This document shows, piece after piece, positions 17,600 to 27,410 of a stretch of DNA of 64,000 nt; within the stretch, counting starts at the first letter, position 1; the number at the start of each line of letters is the position of its first letter. Both the position numbers and the translations under genes were made by a program. The notes under the pieces are model-generated. The model did not search any database. It was not told the DNA's origin and was given only the letters and a program-made list of their open reading frames with translations. This DNA is from Streptomyces sp. MRC013 (GTDB lineage Bacteria; Actinomycetota; Actinomycetes; Streptomycetales; Streptomycetaceae): the NCBI RefSeq assembly GCF_023614235.1, contig NZ_CP094264.1, forward strand, positions 2,914,001 through 2,978,000, in the 5' to 3' direction.

Positions 17600-18549
17600 T
17601 GCGCCGTCACCGCCGTGCGCCGCCAGGCCCGGTGGAAGGCGGCGCGGGCGGCCTCCACCTCGTGGCGCTGGTCGGCGTGGAGGACGCCGAGGGCGTACGC
17701 CGTCGCCGGGGCGATGCGCGGGGTGTGCGCGGCCGCCGCCGCGGCCGCCGCGGCCTCGGCGGCGTCCCGGTGCCGGTCCAGCGCGGTCGCCGCCTCGTAC
17801 AGCTCGGGGACCGGGGAGCACCGCACCTCCAGCGCGTACCGGTGGAGGCGCAACAGGAGGCGCACCTGGTGCCAGTGCGCGTCCTGGGGCTCGCCGCCCA
17901 CGGCCGGGCTCACGGGGAGGGCGGCCACGGCGTCCAGCAGGCGGCGCTCCACCGTCGCGGCGGGCACCGGCAGGACCTCCTCGGCGGCGGACGAGGCGGC
18001 GGGCCCGAGCGGCACCTCGGACGCCAGCAGGGCCACCGCGTCGGCCACCGCGTGGAACCGGGACGAACCCAGCGCCTCCAGGGCCGCCGAGTGGGCGCGC
18101 GTCCGGGCGAGGGTGAGCTGCCGCTCCAGCAGCGCGCCGGCGCGCGCGGCGCCCATCGCGATCGCCTCGCCGCCGGTGCGCGAGGCGCCCGAACGGGCGC
18201 CCCGCGGCGCCGGCACGGACCCGCCGGTCAGCCGGGACAGCGCGTCGACGAGCCGGACGAGCCGGGAGGTGCAGGCGTGCTCCTGGGCGAGCGTGCCGGA
18301 GAGCCAGGTCAGCTCGGAGCGCAGGCCGTCCGCCCACACCCCGTCCAGGAGGGGCCGGAAGGTGTGCAGCGTTCCGCTGATGCGGCGGGCGGCGGCGCGC
18401 AGGGCGCGGGTGGCCTCCTCCGCGCCGACGGTGTCCGAGCCGTTGCTCTCCATGTGGAGGCGCAGGGCGCGCAGGAAGTCGTTCGCCCGGGCGTGGAGGT
18501 ACGGCGCCAGCACCTCGCCGGCGGACACCTGGCGGTCATGGTTGTGCAC
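17596..18549 (-). CDS. CHAD domain protein
   Basis: A 317-aa helical protein with the conserved histidine-bearing helices of the CHAD fold: [18 protein letters not shown], a [15 protein letters not shown] block and the C-terminal [23 protein letters not shown] domains bind polyphosphate. The gene overlaps the end of ppk (14 bp) and the start of the NUDIX gene (4 bp), so it is coupled to polyphosphate synthesis. There is no attached CYTH (triphosphatase) domain. A polyphosphate-granule or PPK-targeting role is inferred. Confidence 0.9.
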   Translation of the reverse strand: MHNHDRQVSAGEVLAPYLHARANDFLRALRLHMESNGSDTVGAEEATRALRAAARRISGTLHTFRPLLDGVWADGLRSELTWLSGTLAQEHACTSRLVRLVDALSRLTGGSVPAPRGARSGASRTGGEAIAMGAARAGALLERQLTLARTRAHSAALEALGSSRFHAVADAVALLASEVPLGPAASSAAEEVLPVPAATVERRLLDAVAALPVSPAVGGEPQDAHWHQVRLLLRLHRYALEVRCSPVPELYEAATALDRHRDAAEAAAAAAAAAHTPRIAPATAYALGVLHADQRHEVEAARAAFHRAWRRTAVTAQ

Positions 18550-20782
18550 GTCGGCGCCTCCGGGCGTCTATGAGCATCTGCTGGACGTGCCGCAGCGGCC
18601 GGCCGTCGGAGTCCGTCGCGTGCCGGGTCCACTCGCCGTCGGGGCCGAGGTGCCACGACGAGGTCGTGTCGGCCATGCCGGTCTCCAGCAGACGGATCAG
18701 GGCCGCGCGGTGGGCCGGGTCGGCGACCCGTACCAGTGCCTCTATGCGGCGGTCGAGGTTGCGGTGCATCATGTCGGCGCTGCCGAGCCACACCTCGGGC
18801 TCCCCGCCGTTGCAGAAGGCGAAGACCCGGGAGTGTTCGAGGAAGCGGCCGAGGACGGAGCGGACCCGGATGTTCTCCGACAGGCCGGTAACGCCGGGGC
18901 GCACGGCGCAGATGCCGCGTACCCAGACGTCCACGGGCACGCCGGCCTGCGAGGCGCGGTAGCAGGCGTCTACGACGGCCTCGTCGACCATCGAGTTGAC
19001 CTTGATGCGGACGTACGCGGGGCGGCCCGCGCGGTGGTGGGCGATCTCCTTGTGGATCCGCGACACGAGGCCGTCGCGCAGCGACTTGGGCGCGACGAGC
19101 AGGCGGCGGTAGGTCTCGCGGCGCGAGTAGCCGGACAGCCGGTTGAACAGGTCCGACAGGTCGGCGCCGACCTGCGGGTCGGAGGTGAGCAGGCCGAGGT
19201 CCTCGTACAGGCGGGCGGTCTTGGGGTGGTAGTTGCCGGTGCCGACGTGCGAGTACCGGCGCAGCACCTCGCCCTCCTGGCGGACGACCAGGGACAGCTT
19301 GCAGTGGGTCTTCAGCCCCACCAGGCCGTACACGACGTGGCAGCCGGCCTCCTCCAGCTTGCGCGCCCACTTGATGTTGGCCTGCTCGTCGAAGCGGGCC
19401 TTGATCTCGACGAGGACGAGGACCTGCTTGCCGGACTCGGCGGCGTCGATCAGGGCGTCGACTATCGGCGAGTCGCCGGAGGTGCGGTACAGGGTCTGCT
19501 TGATCGCGAGGACGTCCGGGTCGGCGGCCGCCTGCTCCAGGAAGGCCTGCACGGAGGTGGAGAAGCTGTCGTACGGGTGGTGCAGCAGCACGTCCCGCTC
19601 GCGCAGCGCGGCGAAGACGTCGGGCGCGGACGCCGACTCGACCTCGGACAGGTCGCGGTGGGTGCCCGCCACGAACTTCGGGTACTTCAACTCGGGCCGG
19701 TCCTGGCCCGCTATGTCGAACAGCCCCGTCAGGTCGAGCGGCCCGGGCAGCGGGTACACCTCGGCGTCCGAGACCTTCAGCTCCCGCACGAGCAGGTCGA
19801 GGACGTACGGGTCGATGGACTCCTCCACCTCCAGCCGCACCGGCGGACCGAAGCGGCGCCGCATGAGCTCCTTCTCCAGGGCCTTGAGGAGGTTCTCGGT
19901 GTCGTCCTCCTCGACCTCCAGGTCCTCGTTGCGGGTGACCCGGAACATGTGGTGGGCCAGCACCTCCATGCCGGGGAAGAGCTCCTCCAGGTGCGCGGCG
20001 ATGACGTCCTCCAGCGGCACGTACCGCTGCGGCGACGCCTCCAGGAACCGCGACAGCAGCGGCGGCACCTTCACGCGCGCGAAGTGGCGGTGGCCGCTGA
20101 CCGGGTTGCGGACGACGACGGCGAGGTTCAGGGACAGCCCGGAGATGTACGGGAAGGGGTGCGCGGGGTCCACGGCCAGCGGCGTGAGCACCGGGAAGAT
20201 CCGCTGCCGGAACAGCGTGAAGAGACGCGCCTGCTCCTTCTCGGTCAGGTCGGGCCAGCGGATGAGGTGGATGCCCTCGTCGGCCAGGGCGGGGGCGACG
20301 TCCTGCTGGAAGCAGGCGGCGTGCCGGGCCATGAGCTCCCGCGAGCGGGTCCAGATCAGGTCGAGGACCTCGCGGGGCTGGAGGCCGGAGGCGGAGCGGG
20401 TGGCGACGCCGGTGGCGATGCGGCGCTTGAGGCCGGCGACCCGGACCATGAAGAACTCGTCGAGGTTCGAGGCGAAGATCGCGAGGAAGTTCGCCCGTTC
20501 CAGCAGCGGCGTCGCGGGGTCCTCGGCCAGTTCCAGGACCCGCTCGTTGAAGGCGAGCCAGCTGCGCTCGCGGTCCAGGAAGCGTCCCTCGGGCAGCCCG
20601 GTGCGCACGCCGTCCCCGTCGTCGTACGCGTCGAGGTCGGCGTCGGCGTCCGGCGCGAGGTCGGCGGACGCGCCGGCCGTGCTCCACCGCCGGTGCGCGG
20701 CTATGGACCCCACGGCCGGCCGCGCCTGCGCGGTGGGGGACTGCACCTGCTGGACCGGGACCTCTGCGGGCTGCTGGTTCAT
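18536..20782 (-). CDS. ppk: Polyphosphate kinase 1
   Basis: A 748-aa PPK1 that makes polyphosphate from ATP reversibly. It has an N-terminal extension of about 65 residues ([12 protein letters not shown] and following), then [20 protein letters not shown] of the N domain. Catalytic-domain blocks [19 protein letters not shown] and [20 protein letters not shown] supply the autophosphorylated His and its partner. The start is ATG 20782 with GGGG upstream; a longer open frame upstream is not coding-like. A PHO-box-like element lies about 95-110 bp upstream, which suggests co-regulation with pst. Confidence 0.94.
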   Translation of the reverse strand: MNQQPAEVPVQQVQSPTAQARPAVGSIAAHRRWSTAGASADLAPDADADLDAYDDGDGVRTGLPEGRFLDRERSWLAFNERVLELAEDPATPLLERANFLAIFASNLDEFFMVRVAGLKRRIATGVATRSASGLQPREVLDLIWTRSRELMARHAACFQQDVAPALADEGIHLIRWPDLTEKEQARLFTLFRQRIFPVLTPLAVDPAHPFPYISGLSLNLAVVVRNPVSGHRHFARVKVPPLLSRFLEASPQRYVPLEDVIAAHLEELFPGMEVLAHHMFRVTRNEDLEVEEDDTENLLKALEKELMRRRFGPPVRLEVEESIDPYVLDLLVRELKVSDAEVYPLPGPLDLTGLFDIAGQDRPELKYPKFVAGTHRDLSEVESASAPDVFAALRERDVLLHHPYDSFSTSVQAFLEQAAADPDVLAIKQTLYRTSGDSPIVDALIDAAESGKQVLVLVEIKARFDEQANIKWARKLEEAGCHVVYGLVGLKTHCKLSLVVRQEGEVLRRYSHVGTGNYHPKTARLYEDLGLLTSDPQVGADLSDLFNRLSGYSRRETYRRLLVAPKSLRDGLVSRIHKEIAHHRAGRPAYVRIKVNSMVDEAVVDACYRASQAGVPVDVWVRGICAVRPGVTGLSENIRVRSVLGRFLEHSRVFAFCNGGEPEVWLGSADMMHRNLDRRIEALVRVADPAHRAALIRLLETGMADTTSSWHLGPDGEWTRHATDSDGRPLRHVQQMLIDARRRRRAQP

Positions 20783-20873
20783 GACCCCATTCTTCCGCGC
20801 CGGGAGCTGGTCAGGCGCGTCGGACGGGCCGTGGAGGCGGACGCGGCGGGCTTCATTGGCCGAGCTTCGCAAG

Positions 20874-20895
20874 CGTGTCTGAATGATCGGTGAAG
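20874..20895 (-). promoter_or_regulatory. Candidate PHO box upstream of ppk
   Basis: On the minus strand two adjacent 11-bp units, CTTCACCGATC and ATTCAGACACG, resemble weak PhoP direct repeats. A third in-phase unit begins CTTGCG. The match is poorer than that of pstS. PhoP control of ppk is known in Streptomyces, which supports the reading. Confidence 0.5.
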
Positions 20896-21537
20896 AGGAC
20901 GTGACGTCCCGGGTGCCGGGCCGTGGGGGCGAAGTGTGCGCGAAGGCCGGTTCTGCGGCCCTTTCCCCCTTCGGGGCGCCGTGCGCGGAAACGTCGGGAG
21001 GGTGAACGCGCCCGGCGCCTCCCACCCGTGTGCGCCGCGCCCCCGACCGGGGTCCGGACCGCCTCCGGGACCGGCTCCCGCGGCCCCGGGCGCCGCGGTG
21101 CCCTTCCCGGGGCGCCGTGCGCTCCTCCCGGGGCTCCCGGGCCGCACCGCCCTTCCCGGGGCCCGCGCCGTCCCGTCGGTCCGCGCCGCCCGGTCCCCAC
21201 CCCTTCGGGCCGTACCCGGCCCGCGGGGGCGGTGCCCGCGGGGGCGGTTCGGGGCGTGGCTCCGCGCGGTACGTGGCGGTACGTGGCGGTACGTGAAGGG
21301 GGCTCCGACGGTGTCCGGGCGTTGGCCGCTGCGGCGCATGAGCCGTCGGAGCCGCCGCGGAAGGGACCGGGGGTCGTTCGGCTCCGGTCCGTGGTCGGTG
21401 GTGCCGCCGGGCTTCCGTCACGGAGGGAGGGCGCGGTGACGGAGGGGGCCGAAGCCGGCGCGGCCGCGCGTCCGCCTCGTGATCCGCCCGATGCGGGGGC
21501 GGGGCCTTCCGCGCGGCCGGTGCACGGGGCGGGGCCG
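20896..21537. other. Non-coding, very GC-rich interval
   Basis: Many long frames are open on both strands only because of GC content. They are Pro/Arg/Gly-rich with no domain and no ribosome site. A 10-bp triplet repeat lies within. I see no gene. Confidence 0.5.
21266..21295. repeat. Three tandem copies of a 10-bp unit
   Basis: The unit GCGGTACGTG is repeated three times without interruption in a gene-free interval. Confidence 0.8.
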
Positions 21538-21790
21538 TCAGGCGTACCGCACCGTGCGGCGCCGATGGCGCTCCCGCAGCCCGGCGGTCCGCCCGCGGAA
21601 GGTCCGCCGCCGGCCGGCTGCCGGGACCGGGCGGACCGGCCGCCGGACGTGCAGGCGGCCCACGACCGGGCGGCCGTCGACCGGCACGCCCGCCACCGTA
21701 CGGCGGTGGTGCCCGCGGACCTTCGCCGGCTGCGTGCCGCACACCGGGCAGGACGCCGCGTCCCCCGATGCGCGAAACCCGCGTGCAAGG
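21538..21790 (-). pseudogene. ISL3-family transposase N-terminal remnant
   Basis: A minus-strand frame contains [20 protein letters not shown], then [19 protein letters not shown] and finally [20 protein letters not shown]. This is the zinc-finger and early region of ISL3-type transposases (CPVCG, RRTVADVPVDGR, TFREQ-GL-ER-QRRT). The spacing around the second cysteine pair is disturbed and no downstream catalytic domain is found, so this is a decayed fragment. It marks past insertion in the ppk-to-ABC interval. Confidence 0.6.
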
Positions 21791-22184
21791 AAACAAGCCG
21801 AAGATCGCCGAAGGCCGTGAGCCGCCGGCGCCGACGTATATCTTCGCTGTCGGTTCGATCGCGGCCTCGGGGAGGACGCCCGCACGTCTTTGCGCTCCTC
21901 CGTTCTCCGGTTCGTGTCGCGTGAAGGTCACGGCATCGCCGCAGGGGAAGGGGAACGTCCGTGGAGCGGAAACCGGCGGGGGCGGCGCTCCCCGGGGCGG
22001 CCGTGACCGTCGACGGGATCGGAGTCGCCGGTGCGGCGCCGGCCGGATGCGGGGTGGGGGGCTCTGCCCGCCCGTGAAGGGCGACGGCTGCGAGGGGGCC
22101 GGGCCGATCCGACCGGCACCGCCACGGCGGCGTTCCACGTGAGCCCGTGCGGATTCGACGGCCGGCCCGGCCCGTACCGCAGCG

Positions 22185-22198
22185 GTCACACCTGTGAC
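22185..22198. promoter_or_regulatory. Palindromic candidate operator
   Basis: Arms GTCACA and TGTGAC around CC, about 205 bp upstream of the ABC ATPase. No adjacent regulator gene identifies the binding protein. Confidence 0.35.
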
Positions 22199-22355
22199 GC
22201 CGCCCGGTTCACGGACGCCGACCTCGTCCGGTCGCCGGGTGCGTACACGGTGAAACCGACAGTCGGAGCTTCGGCTTTCAGGTTCCAGGACCGCGACGAG
22301 GCCGGCCCGGTGCGGAAGCGCGGCTTGCCCACGGCAGTCGGATGAGGTGACCCGT

Positions 22356-22379
22356 GGGGCGGCCGGGTCCGGCCGCCCC
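22356..22379 (+). promoter_or_regulatory. Hairpin directly before the ABC Shine-Dalgarno
   Basis: Perfect 9-bp arms GGGGCGGCC / GGCCGCCCC with a 6-nt loop, ending about 10 nt before the AGGAGAGG ribosome site. It could end transcription from upstream or act as an attenuator of the transporter genes. Confidence 0.45.
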
Positions 22380-22402
22380 GCTCGCGCAGGAGAGGAACCA
22401 CC

Positions 22403-23113
22403 ATGCACATGGAAGACGACGCGGCGATCACCGCCATCGGGGTCGGCAAGACCTTCCCTGTGGGGAAGCACACCGTGACCGCGCTGCGCGACGTGTCGCT
22501 GTCGGTTCCCGCCGGCACGCTGACCGCGTTGACCGGGCCCAGCGGCTCAGGGAAAAGCACGCTGCTGCATCTGATCGCGGGCTTGGAGCGGGTGGACGCC
22601 GGCACTCTCGATGTCCTGGGCAGGCAAGTGCACGCGTGCACCCCGGCCGAGTCGGCCGCGTTACGCCTTCGGGAGATCGGTTTCGTTCACCAGGACTTCG
22701 GTCTCCTCGCCGACCTCACCCTGATCGAGAACGTGCGCCTTCCGCTGGAGGCGACGGGCACCGCCCGCGGGAACGCGGCGGCAGCGGCACGTGAGGCGAT
22801 GGCCCGCGTCGGTCTGGAGGGGCTGGAGCAGCGGTTCCCCGCCGAGGTCTCCGGTGGCCAGCAGCAGCGCGCCGCCATCGCCCGCGCCATCGTCGGAAAC
22901 CGCACGCTCGTCCTGGCGGACGAGCCCACGGGGGCGCTCGACTCCGCGACGGGCGCGGAGATCATGGATGTGCTGGCCCGACTCCGCGACGAGGGCGTCA
23001 CCGTCGTTCTCAGTACGCACAATCCGGCCAATCTCTCCCACGCCGACCGGGTGGCCGTCCTCCGCGACGGCATGCTCCTCTCCCTCACCGCCCCGGGGGA
23101 AGGAGCGGCATGA
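22403..23113 (+). CDS. ABC transporter ATP-binding protein (LolD/MacB type)
   Basis: A 236-aa ATPase with Walker [11 protein letters not shown]-loop [12 protein letters not shown], signature [15 protein letters not shown], Walker [12 protein letters not shown] and H-loop STHNP. The ETP-GALD wording and the FtsX-type partner place it in the MacB/LolD class, which handles lipoproteins, peptides or antibiotics. The ribosome site AGGAGAGG is 8 bp before the ATG. The stop overlaps the permease start by 4 bp. Confidence 0.92.
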   Translation: MHMEDDAAITAIGVGKTFPVGKHTVTALRDVSLSVPAGTLTALTGPSGSGKSTLLHLIAGLERVDAGTLDVLGRQVHACTPAESAALRLREIGFVHQDFGLLADLTLIENVRLPLEATGTARGNAAAAAREAMARVGLEGLEQRFPAEVSGGQQQRAAIARAIVGNRTLVLADEPTGALDSATGAEIMDVLARLRDEGVTVVLSTHNPANLSHADRVAVLRDGMLLSLTAPGEGAA

Positions 23114-25626
23114 GCAAGAGGTACCTGCACGTGGTGGGCAGGCGCACCGTCGTCGGCCGCGGCGGCAGGCGCACCGGGCTGCTCGTGCTGCTGGCGCTGC
23201 CCGTACTGCTCGCCACCTTCGCAGCCGGGCTGTTCGCCTCGGCCGCCCCCTCGGCGGAACAGCGGGCCGTCAACACCCTGGGGCGTGCGGACGGGTCCGT
23301 CACGCTCACCGACCCCGCGACGAGGGGTGAGCTCGCGGAGGAACTGCGACAGCGCGTGCCGGGGATCACCGTCCTGGCGATCGACGACAACAGCGGGTTC
23401 CCGGTGTGGGCGAAGGACCGCACGGTTCCTGTGCGATACGTGGAAACCGACTGGTCGTCGCCCTTGACGCACGGCCGCTACCGTTTGCTGGAGGGACGCT
23501 TCCCGTCGAAGCCGGGAGAGATCGCGGTCAGCCGGGCACTTGCCGGCGCATACGGACTGGACCTGGGCGGCAGCCTGCCCTACCGGTGGAAGCGCGACGC
23601 ACCCGCACGGATCACCGGGCTGGTCGAGAGCCCGCAGGCCCACGCCGCGTACGACTACCTCGCCGCCCCCGGGCAGCTGCGGGCCTGGCCGGGGACCGGC
23701 AGCGACACCACCAACGTCGTACCGTCCGGCTACGGCCTTCTCCTGGCGGGTGACGCACTCCGGATGGAGGCGGCGCGGAACGCCGTCGGTGAAAGAGGTC
23801 TGCGGTTCGAGAGCCGATCGGACGTCACCGCGTCCCGAACGATGATCGAACGCGAACCGGCCCTGCTGCTCGTCCCCGGAACCGTCCTCCTCGGGGTCGT
23901 CGCCGCCGGGGCGTTCGCCCTGCGCATGCGGCGCACCCGGGCCGAGTTCGCGATCCTTGCCAGCATCGGCGTGCCGGACCGTGATCTACGGTACGCCGCC
24001 GTCTCCGGGGCGGTGTCGGCCAGTGTGATCGCCGTTCCCGCCGGGTGGCTCGCCGGGAGTCTGCTCGCCCTTGCGGCACGCCCGGTGCTTCCCCGCTTCA
24101 CCGGCAAGGACACCGCCCCCTACGACCCGCTTCTCATTGGGGGCCTGCTGACCGTCCTGCTGTCGGTCGCCGTGGCTGCCCTGGCGGCCGTACCGACATC
24201 GCGGTACCCGGCGGGGCTCCCCGCCCGCGAGCGGGCCCGCACCGCCCTCCGTGACGGCGGGCGAGCCCGCCCGTGGCTCCCGGCGCTGTGCGGCGTGGCC
24301 GCGCTCGGGATCGCCCTCGCCGTGGTCCTCCAGGACGACGAGACGCTTTCCGCCGTCGCCGCCGTGACGGCCGTGGTGTCCCTGGAGGCCGCCGCCCTCA
24401 CCCGGATCGGCGACGTGCTGCGTGGCCTGGCCCGTCTGGCCGATCGCGGCCTCAGCGCGCGTATCGCCCTGCGTGCGTTCGCCCGCGACCCCCGCCGGCC
24501 GGTCTCGGCGGTCGTCATCGGATCCGTCGCCCTCGCCCTCACCGTCGGCGTCCTCGGCACCCTGTCCAGCGCCACCGCGCAGGGACGTGCCGCCTACGTC
24601 GGCAGCCGCCACCTCGACCAGGTGGAAGCCCTGCTCTTCGCCGGCAGCGACCCCAGCGCCGTCGAGCAGGCCCTCGCCACCGTCTTCCCCGAAGGAACGC
24701 CGATCATCCGGGGCACGTACCCGGTCGACGAAAAGCTCCTCAAAGCCTCCGCCACCCCCGCCCTCACACCACCCTGGAGCGTCGCCTGGCAGGCGGGCGG
24801 AGAGTTTGCCAACAGGACGCAGACGATCGAAGTCGTCGACGACGAGGAGACGTTCAAGGCCCTGACCGGGCGGGCCTGGACCGTTCGCGAACGCAGGGCC
24901 CTCGAGGAGGGCCGCATCCTGGTCCTGGCCCCCGAGTACGTCGTCGGGGACCGGGTCGCGATCTCCAGGCCGACCACCCCGCTCACCGACCCGCACCCGT
25001 CGGACACCCGCCGCGACGTCGGCGGCGCCGTCCTCTCCGATCCGGTCGACGCCACCACCCTCACCCGGGCCTCCGCCTACATCACCACCGAAGCCGCACG
25101 CGCTCTCGGCGCGACGACCGTGGACTACTCCGTCATCGCATCCCCCGCCGGCCCCGTGCCCGATTTGGAGGAACGGCTCGTCAAAGCGCTCGAACCGGTC
25201 GACGTCCTGATGTCGGACGTCCGCATCGAAACCGGCCCCGAACTCACCCCGCCCTCCCTGTGGTACCTCCTGCTCGGCCTCGCGCTCGCCGCCGTGGTCA
25301 CCGTTCTCGGCATCACCGTGACCTCCTCGGCGACCGAACTCCGGCCCGACCTGGTGCGCCTGCACCGTGTCGGCCTGTCACCGGGCACCCTGCGCCGCAT
25401 CGTCGTCTGGCAGTCCGTCACTGTCGCCGCCCTCGCGGGAGTCCTCGGCACCGCCGCCGGCTGGGGCCTGACCGCCGCACGGAACTGGCCCGAGGACATC
25501 CCCGTCGTCATGGACTGGACAGCCGTCTCCGCCGTTACCGCCCTCACCATCATCCTCGGCGCGGTCTACGGCGCGCTCGCCGCACCACGCCGCCTCGGCA
25601 ACACCCTCAACCGCACCGAGATCTGA
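23110..25626 (+). CDS. FtsX-type ABC transporter permease
   Basis: An 838-aa membrane protein with two FtsX domains. TM1 is residues 18-40, followed by a large extracytoplasmic domain. Three helices lie near residues 255-370, more helices near 395-490, then a second extracytoplasmic region and a last helix set near 715-830. The architecture equals two fused MacB halves as usual in actinobacteria. It is translationally coupled to the ATPase (ATGA). The substrate is unknown. A TTCG-loop hairpin follows. Confidence 0.9.
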   Translation: MSKRYLHVVGRRTVVGRGGRRTGLLVLLALPVLLATFAAGLFASAAPSAEQRAVNTLGRADGSVTLTDPATRGELAEELRQRVPGITVLAIDDNSGFPVWAKDRTVPVRYVETDWSSPLTHGRYRLLEGRFPSKPGEIAVSRALAGAYGLDLGGSLPYRWKRDAPARITGLVESPQAHAAYDYLAAPGQLRAWPGTGSDTTNVVPSGYGLLLAGDALRMEAARNAVGERGLRFESRSDVTASRTMIEREPALLLVPGTVLLGVVAAGAFALRMRRTRAEFAILASIGVPDRDLRYAAVSGAVSASVIAVPAGWLAGSLLALAARPVLPRFTGKDTAPYDPLLIGGLLTVLLSVAVAALAAVPTSRYPAGLPARERARTALRDGGRARPWLPALCGVAALGIALAVVLQDDETLSAVAAVTAVVSLEAAALTRIGDVLRGLARLADRGLSARIALRAFARDPRRPVSAVVIGSVALALTVGVLGTLSSATAQGRAAYVGSRHLDQVEALLFAGSDPSAVEQALATVFPEGTPIIRGTYPVDEKLLKASATPALTPPWSVAWQAGGEFANRTQTIEVVDDEETFKALTGRAWTVRERRALEEGRILVLAPEYVVGDRVAISRPTTPLTDPHPSDTRRDVGGAVLSDPVDATTLTRASAYITTEAARALGATTVDYSVIASPAGPVPDLEERLVKALEPVDVLMSDVRIETGPELTPPSLWYLLLGLALAAVVTVLGITVTSSATELRPDLVRLHRVGLSPGTLRRIVVWQSVTVAALAGVLGTAAGWGLTAARNWPEDIPVVMDWTAVSAVTALTIILGAVYGALAAPRRLGNTLNRTEI

Positions 25627-25631
25627 TCGAT

Positions 25632-25651
25632 CGGGCCTCTTCGGAGGCCCG
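25632..25651 (+). terminator. TTCG-tetraloop terminator of the ABC operon
   Basis: Perfect arms CGGGCCTC / GAGGCCCG closed by the very stable TTCG tetraloop, 6 bp after the permease stop. Confidence 0.75.
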
Positions 25652-25751
25652 TACGGCCGAGCCGGTGCGGCACGCCGGGTGATCGTGAACGTCGGCCCGA
25701 CGCAGCGGCCGGTTCCCGACCGGCTGCGGGGGAGAGGCGTTCCCCCTGCCC

Positions 25752-25841
25752 TCGTTCGCACCGCGCCCGCGGGGACGAGACGGACGAGGGAGGAGCCGGT
25801 ACGGTCCCGAAGTCGTTCGCACCGCGCCCGCGGGGACGAGA
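25752..25841. repeat. Two identical 29-bp repeats separated by 32 bp (CRISPR-like geometry)
   Basis: The 29-bp sequence begins TCGTTCGCACC and ends GCGGGGACGAGA; copies lie at 25752-25780 and 25813-25841 with no mismatch. The interior CCGCG-CC-CGCGG is palindromic, and the GCGGGGA-GAG end resembles type I-E repeats of Streptomyces. The 61-bp period equals the 29+32 of type I-E arrays and is not a multiple of three, so it is not a protein repeat. Only two copies exist, no cas gene is in the window, and no third copy is found at the expected phase. It may be an orphan minimal array, a remnant, or chance duplication. Confidence 0.5.
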
Positions 25842-26529
25842 GGAACGACTCCCCACGACGAGCGGGGCGTCCTCACGGCTGTGGCGTACGACGCTGACCA
25901 GCGGGTGTGTCCGGCGGCGTCTGCCGGAGGCCCGCGGTGTCCCGCCGGCCACCGCCCGTCGCCGGTTCACCGCCTGGACCCAGGCCGGGCCGTGGCGCCG
26001 CCCGTACCGGGCGGCGCCGGGGAACCCGGTGTCCGGAGTGGGGCGGACCGGGCCTCGACGATTGCCGACGCGGCGAGCGTGCGGGCGGAGAAGGGGCCTC
26101 ACCGACCGGACGCGCCCCGGTCGCGGCCGGAGGGGCAGCGGGTTCCGCTTCCGCCGAGCGCGCGGAGGTCGCCCGCCGCCTCACCGTCCCCTACGGGCGC
26201 AAAGCGGCCGCTTCCCGGCCTTCCCCGACGTGCGGCGGTTCCGACCCGCGGCGAGGAGTCCGCGAGACCTGCCACACGGAACCAAGGCATCGCGCGCCGG
26301 CCCGAAGGGAACGAACATGTCGTTCTCGGCGTGAGAATCAGCCACCCGGCGCGTTCTCCAAGGAATTTCCGGATGGTTGGTTGTAGAGGGCCGATCTCTC
26401 GACTGCTTGCGACGTGTTTCATATCACAGATTTCGTGGATTTGTTTACAGCGCGCATGAACATTCGGGGCGGTAACGTCTGCCGCGGCGCGGGGGGTGCA
26501 CCCTTCCGTGAACCGCCGGAGGGGGAAGC
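25842..26529. other. Gene-free interval with an AT-richer promoter-like part
   Basis: No credible protein frame. From about 26340 to 26460 the sequence is markedly less GC-rich (runs such as TTTGTTTACA), unlike the flanks, and probably serves as promoter for the damaged frame that follows. Confidence 0.4.
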
Positions 26530-26810
26530 GTGTCGAAAGCGAAGGGGGTCTTCCCGGCCCTGGGCGGGACCTCGCCGGCCGCGGTGCTCGGAATGTGCGC
26601 CGCGCCGGTTCCGGCCGCGAGCCGTGAAGAACCCGGCGGCGCGGCCGTCGGTCTCCGCATGAATGGGGACACCGATTCCGTCTACGCGTCCGCCTGGAGA
26701 AGCGGGGAATTCCGCCGGGGGGCTGCGGGAAGACATTCGAGTGGCCGTCACCGAGTGGGGAGGCCGACCGCGCTTCGGCCCCCGGACCGGAGCACGGCCG
26801 GGGACGCGCA
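26530..26810 (+). pseudogene. Start of a possible decayed secreted-protein gene
   Basis: GTG 26530 follows an ideal GGAGGGGGAAGC ribosome site and a low-GC promoter-like stretch. The first residues MSKAKGVFPALGGTSPAAV and the Ala-rich segment to APVPAAS look like a signal peptide. The following VGLRMNGDTDSVYASAWRSG looks coding. After about residue 60 this frame becomes Arg/Pro-rich, while the +1 frame reads GGLREDIRVAVTEWGG, suggesting a frameshift. No homologous family recognised. Coding status is uncertain. Confidence 0.28.
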
Positions 26811-27410
26811 GGCGAACGCCTGCAGCGGCGGCCGGTGCCGGGAGTCCGGGCCGGGCAGCGACACCGCGGCCACCGCCCGCACCCCGGCGCGTCCCGCGCG
26901 TGCCCGGACCGCGGTCGCGGGAAGGGGCCGTGCGCGTGGGGCGGCACCGGTGGCCGCCGGTGCCGACGCCTGTGGCGGCCTGGGCGCCCCGTGGTCCACG
27001 TGCGATCCTGCTCCTCGCGGGACGTCGAGCCGCGTGGGGGCCGACCGGCGTCAGGACCGCCGGCGCGCCGTCTCCGGCTCCTGCTCCGCCGGCAGCCGTC
27101 TTCGATCTCCGTCGATCCGCGGCGTCCGGTCATCGTGCCGGCGGTCCGTCGACGCCCGGCGCGGCGGCGGAGGAGCGGAACGTCACGGAACCTGACACAG
27201 GGCCGCCCTCGCAGTTCGCGACTCTCGAAACAGGCCGGTGCGGTCGCCTCCGCGGTGAGGGGCCGGGAGGCCGACTGGCTGGTCTTCGATCTCATGCCGG
27301 CCGAATCGCGGAGTCCGTGCGTCGAAGAATGCGCACGGGCGAATGCGGAGTGAGCTGAAAGGCCCTCCGCCTGTTCTCGCGTGCCCTCAGTCGATCGATT
27401 TCAGGACTCG
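26811..27410. other. GC-rich interval without recognisable gene
   Basis: Frames open on both strands give only low-complexity Arg/Pro/Ala peptides. Possibly the decayed remainder of the preceding frame plus the promoter of the DUF2079 gene. Confidence 0.4.

Larger units (their letters stand above)
21791..22402. other. Upstream region of the ABC transporter
   Basis: No clear gene. The region holds a GTCACA-CC-TGTGAC palindrome, a short unsupported frame from GTG 22250 to TGA 22345, and a hairpin just before the ribosome site of the ABC gene. Confidence 0.4.

Noticed and set aside
20853..21788. Minus-strand 311-aa frame between ppk and the ABC genes
   Set aside because: Arg/Pro/Gly-rich with no recognisable fold; only its right part overlaps the ISL3 remnant, in another frame.
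22250..22345. Short GTG frame before the ABC ATPase as a leader peptide
   Set aside because: No ribosome site and no recognisable codon pattern; noted only as part of the attenuator idea.
26099..27295. A 398-aa minus-strand frame in the decayed interval
   Set aside because: No start signal, biased composition and no domain.
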